Assembly: GCA_011046295.1 (NCBI GenBank) | Contig: DSAV01000106.1 | Coordinates: forward strand, 1-14,946 | DNA length: 14,946 nucleotides | Reading direction: 5' to 3' | From: Deltaproteobacteria bacterium | GTDB lineage: Bacteria; Desulfobacterota; Syntrophia; Syntrophales; Smithellaceae | Part shown: positions 1 to 6,214 of the stretch, piece after piece | How positions within the stretch are numbered: position 1 is the stretch's first letter | Layout of the letters: each line of letters begins with the position of its first letter | Translations under genes and position numbers: made by a program | The notes under the pieces: generated by a model | Database searches by the model: none | Told to the model about the DNA's origin: nothing | Seen by the model: the letters and a program-made list of their open reading frames with translations, nothing else

Positions 1-139
1 ACTGCTTCAATCTTTGCTTCTGGCTGTAATTCTGGAATTGGCGACCACATGATCTACATCGATAGCGTTGTCTCTTGTTCTTATAAAACCCTTTCTTTTG
101 TGTCTCCAATGAACCGCAATGGGACACTTTTTTGTCCAT
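1..139 (-). CDS. Transposase, N-terminal zinc-ribbon fragment (runs off left edge)
   Basis: Reading the minus strand from an ATG at 139 gives 46 codons that stay open to the window edge. An AGGAGG ribosome site lies 9 bases upstream and an in-frame TGA sits directly before the ATG, so the start is well defined. The peptide has a short Cys-Gly-Ser knuckle (C8) and then KNKRQRYRCRSCGRQFQN, with C28 and C31. This is the zinc-ribbon layout at the N-terminus of several IS transposase families, where it binds DNA and the DDE domain follows. The usual first cysteine of the first knuckle (CPxC) is replaced: V5 sits where Cys is expected. The catalytic part is outside the window, so the IS family cannot be named. 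Recognition rests on the ribbon pattern only. Confidence 0.6.
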   Translation of the reverse strand, partial: MDKKVSHCGSLETQKKGFYKNKRQRYRCRSCGRQFQNYSQKQRLKQ

Positions 140-263
140 TCACTCAGACCTCCTGAGTTTTTAATACATATACCATTGTTATTACTTAACTATTAACCAT
201 TTTTAGGCCCCGTTTTTTGGTATTAAGCCTCTTATTAAATATTACATAAATATGATTTTGTCA

Positions 264-292
264 TTGAGATTTCTTCCGATGTCGGGTATGGT
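264..292 (+). promoter_or_regulatory. Candidate sigma-70 promoter for the deoxyhypusine synthase-like gene
   Basis: TTGAGA at 264-269 and TATGGT at 287-292 are separated by 17 bases. They match the consensus hexamers at 5/6 and 4/6. The predicted transcript would start near 299, just ahead of the GAGGAG ribosome site at 310-315. The rest of 140-322 is AT-rich, and I see no other gene in it. Confidence 0.4.
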
Positions 293-322
293 ACGCGATA
301 ATGTTTTCCGAGGAGTTGCCGG

Positions 323-1315
323 ATGGATCAGCACATTTCTTCAAAATTCCATCACATTAAAGAATTCATCAAAATAAATTACCGGCATTTTAATGCTGCC
401 GTCGTTGTCGATGCTGCTGAAGCTTATTCCCAGCATATTCGCAAAGGCGGAAAAATGATGATGGCTATGGGAGGTGCAATGAGCACCGCAGAGCTGGGAA
501 TAACACTGGCCGAAATGATCAGGCAGGAAAAGGTTCACGCCATATCCTGCACCGGCGCGAATCTCGAGGAAGACATCTTCAACCTCGTCGCTCATAATCA
601 TTACAAGCGCGTACCTCACTACAGAAACTTAAGACCAAAAGATGAAGAGGATTTACTCAAGAATAAACTTAACAGGGTGACCGATACCTGCATCCCGGAA
701 GAAGAGGCTATGCGCAAAGTCGAAAGCAAGCTCCTTGATTTATGGATAAAGGCGCAGGATGAAAATAAAAGATACTTGCCTTACGAATTTATTTATCAGT
801 TAATAAAAAGCGGTGTGCTGAAAAAAGATTATGAGATTGACGAAAAAAATTCCTGGCTGGTTGCCGCCTGCGAAAAAGACATCCCGGTATTTGTCCCCGG
901 CTGGGAAGACTCAACGCTGGGAAACTTCTTTGTCTCCAATATCCGGAAAAATAAAATAAAAAATATTTCTCTTGTTAAGTCCGGCCTCGAAACAATGAAC
1001 GTGCTCATTGAATGGTATTTAAAAACATCAGCTCAAAGTGACATGGGATTTTTTCAGATCGGCGGCGGAATATCCGGGGACTTTGCCATCTGCGTTGTTC
1101 CGCTTATCGAGCAGGACATGCAGAAAAAATGCAAGCTATGGTCTTATTTCTGCCAGATTTCCGACAGTACAACATCCTATGGCTCGTACAGCGGCGCCGT
1201 ACCCAATGAAAAAATCAGCTGGGGAAAAATATCCGTGGACACCCCAAGTTTCATTATAGAAAGCGACGCGACAATTGTCGCCCCGCTGATTTTTTCTTAC
1301 GTTCTTGCCGAATAA
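323..1315 (+). CDS. Deoxyhypusine synthase-like protein
   Basis: The protein has 330 residues and belongs to the deoxyhypusine synthase fold family, which moves the aminobutyl group of spermidine in an NAD-dependent reaction. The motif GANLEEDIFNLVAHNHY (78-94) is the conserved NAD/substrate region. GWEDSTLGN (193-201) and the glycine-rich GGGISGD (247-253) follow. SWGK at 299-302 carries the lysine (K302) that matches the active-site lysine of eukaryotic enzymes. The active-site histidine segment of the human enzyme (KHH) is replaced here by ISGD, as far as can be judged by eye. Bacteria lack eIF5A, so the substrate is not the eukaryotic one. Related bacterial proteins have been linked to polyamine products such as homospermidine, but this copy cannot be assigned. 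Start: ATG with GAGGAG 7 bases upstream. It appears monocistronic. Confidence 0.88.
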   Translation: MDQHISSKFHHIKEFIKINYRHFNAAVVVDAAEAYSQHIRKGGKMMMAMGGAMSTAELGITLAEMIRQEKVHAISCTGANLEEDIFNLVAHNHYKRVPHYRNLRPKDEEDLLKNKLNRVTDTCIPEEEAMRKVESKLLDLWIKAQDENKRYLPYEFIYQLIKSGVLKKDYEIDEKNSWLVAACEKDIPVFVPGWEDSTLGNFFVSNIRKNKIKNISLVKSGLETMNVLIEWYLKTSAQSDMGFFQIGGGISGDFAICVVPLIEQDMQKKCKLWSYFCQISDSTTSYGSYSGAVPNEKISWGKISVDTPSFIIESDATIVAPLIFSYVLAE

Positions 1316-1409
1316 ACAAAAGTCTCTAGATCATAATTTATCGAATAAAGAATTTGTTTAAAATTTAATACACCTCGGCAATTACTTATTGAAAACGTCA
1401 CATATATTT

Positions 1410-2127
1410 ATGAATAATTTAATCAGCGCCATAAATAATATTTTACCGTCAAACACTCAATATCTTGTCGGTTATGCGAATCTTCAAGGACTTTTGCCGG
1501 ATAAATACCGCGGTTTTGACTATGCTATTGTTCTGGGACGCAAACTTGACGACACGATAATCGATGCCATCGCAGATGGCCCGACAATCGAATACTATAA
1601 CCATTATGAAGAAGTGAACCTTGAGCTTTCAAAAGTCGTGAATCACCTGTCTGATGAAATGCAACGGGTCGACCATAAGGCCTGGGCAATTGAGCCTAAT
1701 ATTCTTGAGCGGGATATAGATTAAAATTTTATCAAGACCTTGCGTTTTGATTTTTCCCACAAAATGGCGGCAACACGCGCGGGGCTCGGCTGGATCGGCA
1801 AAACCGCCCTTTTCATTTCCGAAAAATATGGCCCGCGGGCACGTCTGGCTACCGTGCTTACCGATTTTCCTGTGTCTGTTTGCGCCAATCCGATTGAAGA
1901 AAGCAAATGCACAGATTGCGATCTGTGCGTCAGGATCTGCCCCGCACAGGCAGCCAACGGCCCTGCCTGGAATATCAACATTGACCGCAATGACTTTTTC
2001 GATCCGTTTGCCTGCCTGAAAAGCGCGAGAATTATCGCTAAATAACTTTGGGAAAGAAGTCAGCATTTGCGGCAAATGCATCGTTGTGTGCCCGATTGGT
2101 AAGAAGAGAAAACCGGTTAAACGCTAA
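1410..2127 (+). pseudogene. Broken QueG-like 4Fe-4S double-cluster protein
   Basis: One protein of about 239 residues is recovered by reading through two lesions. The first part starts at ATG 1410 (or TTG 1389; neither has a good ribosome site) and runs to an in-frame TAA at 1722-1724. The same frame then continues with FSHKMAATRAGLGWIGK, a hallmark of epoxyqueuosine reductase-like proteins, and CTDCDLCVRICP, a 4Fe-4S motif. A second TAA at 2043-2045 follows, and shifting to the next frame at this point restores NFGKEVSICGKCIVVCPIGK, the second cluster motif, ending at TAA 2125-2127. So there is one nonsense change plus one single-base frame change near 2043. The family binds two 4Fe-4S clusters and is related to QueG and reductive dehalogenases. 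The length is well short of true QueG, so tRNA modification is not implied. The homologue at 13347-14087 is intact over this region. The pieces could also be separate peptides, but neither would hold both clusters. Confidence 0.8.
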
Positions 2128-2135
2128 ATTAATAA

Positions 2136-2219
2136 ATGCCCCCGGCATACGCCAGGCTTCTCTTCTGCAAGACACAAAAGAACTTCACCCGCCCTCGGCA
2201 TACACTCAAGAGAAGCCTG
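2136..2219. repeat. Composite direct and inverted repeat between convergent genes
   Basis: A perfect 12-bp inverted repeat, CAGGCTTCTCTT (2153-2164) and AAGAGAAGCCTG (2208-2219), encloses 43 bases. A 13-base near-direct repeat (12/13), GCCCCCGGCATAC at 2138-2150 and GCCCTCGGCATAC at 2191-2203, precedes each arm. A small hairpin, ATGCC-CCC-GGCAT (2136-2148), is followed on the minus strand by TTTATTAATTT and could end flavodoxin transcription. The element fills the gap between the stop of the broken 4Fe-4S gene and that of the flavodoxin. Confidence 0.6.
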
Positions 2220-2222
2220 CAA

Positions 2223-2678
2223 TTAATATATATGCATCTGGCAGCCGCCGGCAATCGTGCCGCCCAGTTCGCGGCATTTCTCTAAAATATCTTCCGTAAT
2301 TATTCCTTTGGCAATAACAGGATTAAAAACTGTTTTAAATTTGTAACCCAGCGCGATGCGTTCAATTGCTCTGAGCGCGCCGCTGCCGTCGTTGCCGGCG
2401 CTTATAAAAACAACAAAAGGCTTGCGGAATACTTTTTCCTGCGTGCCCTGATAGGTGCGATCAAAAAAATCTTTGAGCATCCCGGACATATAACCGAAAT
2501 TCTCCGGCGTCCCTACTGCCAGTCCGTCCGCGGCCACTAAATCTTCTTCCGTGGCATCGGCAGCTCTTTTTAAAATCACTTCCACGCCCTCTACCGCGCG
2601 CGCCCCTTCGGCCACGGCATGAGCCATTTTTTTTGTATTGCCCGTCTGGGAATGATAAACAATTAATATTCTGGCCAT
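2223..2678 (-). CDS. Flavodoxin family protein
   Basis: This is a 151-residue single-domain flavodoxin, the usual length for the short-chain type. Residues 1-15 (MARILIVYHSQTGNT) give the first beta strand and the FMN phosphate loop SQTGNT at 10-15. VGTPENFGYMSG (55-66) and FISAGNDGSG match the loops that flank the isoalloxazine ring. It is expected to bind FMN and act as a cytoplasmic one- or two-electron carrier or a small NAD(P)H:quinone/flavin reductase; the partner is unknown. It is divergent from arsR and shares the 182-base gap with it, so regulation by the same repressor is possible. The ribosome site before the ATG is weak (GGTGA). Confidence 0.85.
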   Translation of the reverse strand: MARILIVYHSQTGNTKKMAHAVAEGARAVEGVEVILKRAADATEEDLVAADGLAVGTPENFGYMSGMLKDFFDRTYQGTQEKVFRKPFVVFISAGNDGSGALRAIERIALGYKFKTVFNPVIAKGIITEDILEKCRELGGTIAGGCQMHIY

Positions 2679-2700
2679 ATTTCACCGCTGATTCCATAAA

Positions 2701-2729
2701 ATAATACATTAAAATCCAAAGAAGCTCAA
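2701..2729 (-). promoter_or_regulatory. Candidate promoter for the flavodoxin gene
   Basis: On the minus strand TTGAGC (2729-2724) and TATTAT (2706-2701) are 17 bases apart. The -10 hexamer matches consensus at 5/6 and the -35 at 4/6. The promoter points away from the arsR promoter, which lies about 75 bases further right. Confidence 0.45.
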
Positions 2730-2803
2730 TGATTAATCCGTATTACCCTACAATCCTTGCAACAACAAATAAAGCGCTTTCGTACCCTTTGAGGAAAAGC
2801 TGC

Positions 2804-2832
2804 TTGACAAATCTGGCTTGCTTAACTATATT
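2804..2832 (+). promoter_or_regulatory. Sigma-70 promoter of the ars operon
   Basis: A perfect -35 hexamer TTGACA (2804-2809), a 17-base spacer and TATATT (2827-2832) make this the strongest promoter in the window. It would start transcription near 2839, 20-odd bases before the arsR GTG. It lies inside the open frame that runs upstream of arsR from 2729, which argues that the longer frame is not the real N-terminus. Confidence 0.75.
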
Positions 2833-2848
2833 CCAAAAAAAGAATATA
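2827..2848. promoter_or_regulatory. Putative ArsR operator overlapping the -10 box
   Basis: TATATTC (2827-2833) and GAATATA (2842-2848) form a perfect 7-bp inverted repeat with an 8-base A-rich spacer. The left arm is the -10 hexamer and the right arm lies just after the predicted start of transcription. ArsR/SmtB repressors bind AT-rich inverted repeats at such positions, so this is the likely site of autorepression. Binding is inferred, not shown. Confidence 0.5.
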
Positions 2849-2860
2849 TGGCGGTGGTCA

Positions 2861-3208
2861 GTGGATAAGTTTATCCAGGTAATGAAAGCATTGTCCGATC
2901 CCATCCGTGTGAGGATTATTAAGATTCTTCAGGAAAGGACTTTGTGCGTCTGTGAAATACAGGCATTGATGTCCCTTCCCCAGCCGTCGGTTTCCAAACA
3001 CCTGAAAGTACTGGAGGATGCCGGGTTAATACATAGCAGCAAGGATGGTCTGTGGGTTAACTATTGCGCGGCGGACGGCAGTGAAAGTCCTTACGCGGCA
3101 AGCCTTCTGGGCCATCTTAAACACTGGCTTGCCAATGATGGCGAAATCAAGATGCTCCGAAAAATACTGCCCCGTATCCACCGGGAGAGAATCTGTAAAA
3201 AGGATTAG
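2861..3208 (+). CDS. arsR: ArsR-family arsenite-responsive repressor
   Basis: The protein has 115 residues from GTG 2861. It has a winged-helix fold with ALSDPIRVRIIKIL (10-23), the sensor segment TLCVCEI (27-33) and the recognition helix PQPSVSKHLKVLEDAGLI. The Cys-x-Cys pair C29/C31 matches the ELCVCDL arsenic-binding site of classical ArsR proteins, where As(III) binding releases the repressor from DNA. I chose GTG 2861 because a strong promoter lies just upstream and the protein then has normal ArsR length. An in-frame ATG at 2882 is an alternative, and the frame is open back to 2729 but would include the promoter. It is the first gene of the arsenic operon and probably represses it through the inverted repeat at 2827-2848. 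Confidence 0.88.
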   Translation: MDKFIQVMKALSDPIRVRIIKILQERTLCVCEIQALMSLPQPSVSKHLKVLEDAGLIHSSKDGLWVNYCAADGSESPYAASLLGHLKHWLANDGEIKMLRKILPRIHRERICKKD

Positions 3209-3214
3209 TTTTTG

Positions 3215-3236
3215 TTTCCATATTACTGGCTGGAAA
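3215..3236. repeat. Short inverted repeat in the arsR-acr3 gap
   Basis: TTTCCA (3215-3220) and TGGAAA (3231-3236) form a 6-bp stem with a 10-base loop, just after the arsR stop. No T-run follows, so it is not a standard terminator. It may be an mRNA hairpin that shapes the arsR to acr3 expression ratio. The rest of the 90-base gap is AT-rich and ends in the CGGAGG ribosome site of acr3. Confidence 0.3.
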
Positions 3237-3298
3237 TATAAATTAAAGGTGATTTTAAAAAATATTAAATTTTTACGCAGAATAATGACGGAGGCCTT

Positions 3299-4372
3299 AT
3301 GAGCGTATCGGTAACAAAACAACTTTCAGTGCTGGACCGCTTTTTAACTCTGTGGATTTTTCTGGCGATGGTTTTCGGCGTGCTCGTGGGATATATTTTC
3401 CCCGGCGTCGCCGAACTGATTGACCGGATAAAAATCGGCCCCGCGCCGCTGCCCATCGCCATCGGCCTGGTTCTTATGATGTATCCTCCCCTGGCCAAGG
3501 TGCGCTACGAAAAACTCTGGACAGTTTTCAGGCATGTCCGGGTATTGGCACTATCCCTGTTTCAGAACTGGGTGGTAGGTCCGTTAATCATGTTTGCCTT
3601 GGCCGTTGTTTTTCTCTACGATAAGCCCGAATATGCCGTGGGGCTTATCCTGGTGGGGCTAGCCCGCTGCATCGCCATGGTTTTAGTCTGGAATGATCTG
3701 GCCAAAGGCGATTCCGACTTGGTGGCCGGTCTGGTGGCTTTCAACGCTATCTTTCAGGTACTTTTCTACGGAGTCTATGCGTGGATATTTCTGGCGTTGC
3801 TGCCGCCGCTATTTGGCCTCGACGCGGTGATGGTTGAAATCGGCGTTCTGGAGATAGCCCTCATCGTACTTATCTTTCTGGGAACACCCATGGTAGCGGG
3901 AGTTTTCAGCAGAATCGTGGCGTTAAAAACAAAGGGCGAAGAATGGTACACGCAAAAGTATCTCCCCCGCGTTTCGCCGATTACGCTTATCGCCCTTTTG
4001 TTCACCGTCGTGGTCATGTTCTCCTCCAAGGGCGAACAAATCGTGAAGCTGCCGCTTGATGTTATTCGTGTCGCCATCCCCCTGACCATCTATTTCGTCG
4101 CCATGTTTTTCGTGACCTTCTATATGGCGAAATCAACATGGATAAAATCAGCTTACCCCCAAAACACCACTGTTTCGCTCACCGCGGCCAGCAATGATTT
4201 CGAACTGGCCATTGCCGTGGCCGTGGCGGTTTTCGGCGTTCATTCAGCGCAGGCGTTCGCCACTGTTATCGGTCCGCTGGTGGAAGTGCCGGTTCTTATC
4301 GGCCTGGTGCAGGTTGCGCTATATTTCCGGCGGAAATATTATCCCCATGAAATTATTGCCGGGGAAAAATAG
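3299..4372 (+). CDS. acr3: Acr3-type arsenite efflux permease
   Basis: The protein has 357 residues, the normal size for bacterial Acr3 (BART superfamily, about ten helices). It exports As(III) from the cytoplasm using the proton gradient. Segments that identify it are [19 protein letters not shown] (120-138), with the conserved cysteine C124, and [17 protein letters not shown] (297-313), with the conserved glutamate E302. These correspond to the Cys and Glu shown to be essential in studied Acr3 proteins. [15 protein letters not shown] (216-230) is also typical. Start: ATG after GGAGG. It is the second gene of the operon, separated from arsR by 90 bases. It is not related to the ArsB pump despite the shared role, and the symbol arsB is sometimes used for it. 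Confidence 0.95.
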   Translation: MSVSVTKQLSVLDRFLTLWIFLAMVFGVLVGYIFPGVAELIDRIKIGPAPLPIAIGLVLMMYPPLAKVRYEKLWTVFRHVRVLALSLFQNWVVGPLIMFALAVVFLYDKPEYAVGLILVGLARCIAMVLVWNDLAKGDSDLVAGLVAFNAIFQVLFYGVYAWIFLALLPPLFGLDAVMVEIGVLEIALIVLIFLGTPMVAGVFSRIVALKTKGEEWYTQKYLPRVSPITLIALLFTVVVMFSSKGEQIVKLPLDVIRVAIPLTIYFVAMFFVTFYMAKSTWIKSAYPQNTTVSLTAASNDFELAIAVAVAVFGVHSAQAFATVIGPLVEVPVLIGLVQVALYFRRKYYPHEIIAGEK

Positions 4373-4420
4373 CAGGGGTTAACGTCAATGTGGAAAAATT
4401 AAATTTAAGGAAAGAAAAAC

Positions 4421-4657
4421 ATGAAGATAGAAATATTGGGAACGGGCTGCGCCAAGTGCGACAAATTAGAAGAAATGGTCAGGCTCGCCATTGAGGAAAC
4501 AGGAGTTAACGCGGATGTTAATCATATCCGCGACATAAAAAAAATAATGACCTACGGCGTGATGACCACCCCCGCGCTGGTAATCAACGGCGAAGTCAAG
4601 GCCACCGGGAAAATTCCTTCTGTTGAAGAAATAAAGAAGATAATCGCAAAGAAGTGA
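4421..4657 (+). CDS. Small thioredoxin-like protein (redox-active disulfide type)
   Basis: This is a 78-residue mini-thioredoxin. The N-terminal strand MKIEILGTG leads into the redox motif C10-A-K-C13, and TTPALVINGEV supplies the cis-proline loop (Thr-Pro) next to the active site. The size and motif match the MTH895-like group of small thioredoxins or glutaredoxins. Lying between acr3 and arsC, it is the obvious candidate to re-reduce ArsC after each catalytic cycle. It has no signal peptide, so it is cytoplasmic. The ribosome site AAGGAAAG is well placed. Confidence 0.88.
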   Translation: MKIEILGTGCAKCDKLEEMVRLAIEETGVNADVNHIRDIKKIMTYGVMTTPALVINGEVKATGKIPSVEEIKKIIAKK

Positions 4658-4667
4658 CGGACGAAAA

Positions 4668-5084
4668 ATGAAGAAAAGAGTTTTGTTTTTATGCACGTCC
4701 AATTCGTGCCGCTCACAAATGGCGGAAGGAATTACCAATTACTTCTGGGGCAATAAACTAGAAGCTTATTCCGCCGGCACGCAGGCGTCATCTGTCCACC
4801 CGATGGCCATCGATGTTATGAAAGAAATGGGCATCGACATTTCCAAACATCGTTCCAAAATTATTTCGGAATATGACGGGCAACATTTCGACTACGTCAT
4901 TACGCTTTGCGGCAGCGCCGATGAAATCTGTCCGCTCTATATAGGTGGCGCAAAAAAAACGCACATCGGCTTTGACGACCCGGCGCAGACTATCGGGGCA
5001 AAAGAGGATATTTTGCGCGAGTTTCGCCGCGTGCGTGATGAGATTAAATTGAACCTTAACAATTTTTTTCAGTCGCAAAATTGA
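4668..5084 (+). CDS. arsC: Arsenate reductase, thioredoxin-coupled (LMW phosphatase type)
   Basis: The protein has 138 residues and the low-molecular-weight tyrosine phosphatase fold. It reduces arsenate to arsenite in the cytoplasm. The phosphatase loop C9-TSNSC-R15-S binds arsenate. C81 and C88 in the segment TLCGSADEICP form the second and third members of the cysteine relay, which passes an internal disulfide to thioredoxin. FDDPA (102-106) holds the acid residue. This layout matches the Staphylococcus aureus/Bacillus subtilis ArsC type, not the glutaredoxin type of enterobacteria. It starts 10 bases after the mini-thioredoxin stop, consistent with coupled expression. The ribosome site is weak. 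Confidence 0.95.
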   Translation: MKKRVLFLCTSNSCRSQMAEGITNYFWGNKLEAYSAGTQASSVHPMAIDVMKEMGIDISKHRSKIISEYDGQHFDYVITLCGSADEICPLYIGGAKKTHIGFDDPAQTIGAKEDILREFRRVRDEIKLNLNNFFQSQN

Positions 5085-5092
5085 AGCGACTA

Positions 5093-5148
5093 AATATGTG
5101 TAGCATATTATGACAATTCATGGATATAAAATTGCTTTCATATCTGAA
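5093..5148. repeat. Two inverted repeats between arsC and the VKOR fusion gene
   Basis: AATATG (5093-5098) and CATATT (5104-5109) pair across 5 bases. A second imperfect repeat, TTCA-TG-GATAT (5117-5127) and ATATC-TGAA (5140-5148), pairs across 12 bases. Together they fill most of the 79-base gap. They could be a second operator or an mRNA structure; neither has a terminator-like T-run. Only the pairing is seen directly. Confidence 0.35.
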
Positions 5149-5163
5149 AAGGAGAAATAAGCC

Positions 5164-6198
5164 ATGGAAAATTTGATTCAAACAGTTAAGAAACACCGCT
5201 TTGTAATAACCATATTGCTGGCTTTGACCGGTATCGGATTGATGATTTATTACGACTATTGCGATACGGCCTGCAGTTACCTGCAGGGGGATATTATCGG
5301 GATTGACCTCAAGTGGATCGGCATTGGCTATATGGCGGCCATTATAATCTTTGCCGCTCTTAAACAATTTGATTTTGTGCGGGCGTTATTAGCGGCGGGC
5401 TTAGGCGTGGAAGTTTTTCTGTTTTCCTATCAGATACAGAACAATATCTTTTGCCCGTTTTGTATTGCGTTTGCCGTAACCGTAATTCTGGCTTTTATTA
5501 TCAACTATGAAGAGTCACCTTCCTGGCGTGAAAACCAGCTTAAGATGTGGCCTTTTTTCCTTGGAGAAGTTAATTTCCCCATGCTTAAAATAAGAAAATT
5601 GCCGTTAGTCGTTGTCGCGCTCATCGGATATTTTTTCATCTTTTTTACTTTTTCCAGCTCTACCCTGCCGGTTTACGCGCAAAATAAAAATTCCTTCATT
5701 CCTTCTCTGGGAGAAGGTCAATATGAAGTCATATTGTTTTCCAGCTATTTTTGCCCCCCGTGCAGGAACACTGATATAAAAGCCGAACCGCTCATCAGAG
5801 AAATGCTGGAAACCGGCAAGGTAAAGGTCACATTTATTGATGTCCCTTTCAGCAGGGCGATGCCGATATACGCCAAGTATTATCTCTACGCCGCAAATGT
5901 CAACGCGGATGAAGAAAATATTTTTCGCGTCCGACACATTCTTTTCAAAGCAGCTCAGGAAATGCGAATTCAGAAAGAAGACGAGCTTGTTAAGTACCTG
6001 AAAGAGCGCAAAGTTAAATGGAAAAAAATGGACGAGAAATCAATTTTCCCCTTTATGAGCGCCGTCATTCAAGAATATAAAATTAACGCCACACCCACCT
6101 GCGTCATCAAGTATTCGGCAACGGATGAAAAAAAATATATCGGTTCCGATAAAATATGGGAAGGCCTGGTAGAATTAAAAACGCATCTGCAAAAATAA
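5164..6198 (+). CDS. Membrane VKOR-like domain fused to a thioredoxin/DsbA-like domain
   Basis: The protein has 344 residues in two parts. Residues 12-115 hold four hydrophobic helices with C33-DTA-C37 and the CPFC motif C97/C100, the pattern of bacterial vitamin K epoxide reductase homologues, which oxidise Dsb-type proteins using quinone. A further helix at 147-168 is followed by a thioredoxin-like domain: SSYFCPPCR carries the C197/C200 active site and INATPTC (307-313) the cis-proline. In this class the two domains relay a disulfide, with the thioredoxin part outside the membrane. The insert between the thioredoxin motifs is helical, as in DsbA/DsbG. It sits between arsC and arsP with the strong ribosome site AAGGAG, so co-expression is likely. 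A role in arsenic resistance is inferred only from position. It could oxidise or protect envelope thiols, which are targets of trivalent arsenic. Confidence 0.85.
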   Translation: MENLIQTVKKHRFVITILLALTGIGLMIYYDYCDTACSYLQGDIIGIDLKWIGIGYMAAIIIFAALKQFDFVRALLAAGLGVEVFLFSYQIQNNIFCPFCIAFAVTVILAFIINYEESPSWRENQLKMWPFFLGEVNFPMLKIRKLPLVVVALIGYFFIFFTFSSSTLPVYAQNKNSFIPSLGEGQYEVILFSSYFCPPCRNTDIKAEPLIREMLETGKVKVTFIDVPFSRAMPIYAKYYLYAANVNADEENIFRVRHILFKAAQEMRIQKEDELVKYLKERKVKWKKMDEKSIFPFMSAVIQEYKINATPTCVIKYSATDEKKYIGSDKIWEGLVELKTHLQK

Positions 6199-6214
6199 AA
6201 AAAGTGAATTGATT

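Noticed and set aside
2729..2860. N-terminal extension of ArsR from ATG 2729
   Set aside because: It would contain the TTGACA/TATATT promoter and its repeat, and would make the protein longer than typical ArsR. The extra residues have no ArsR features.
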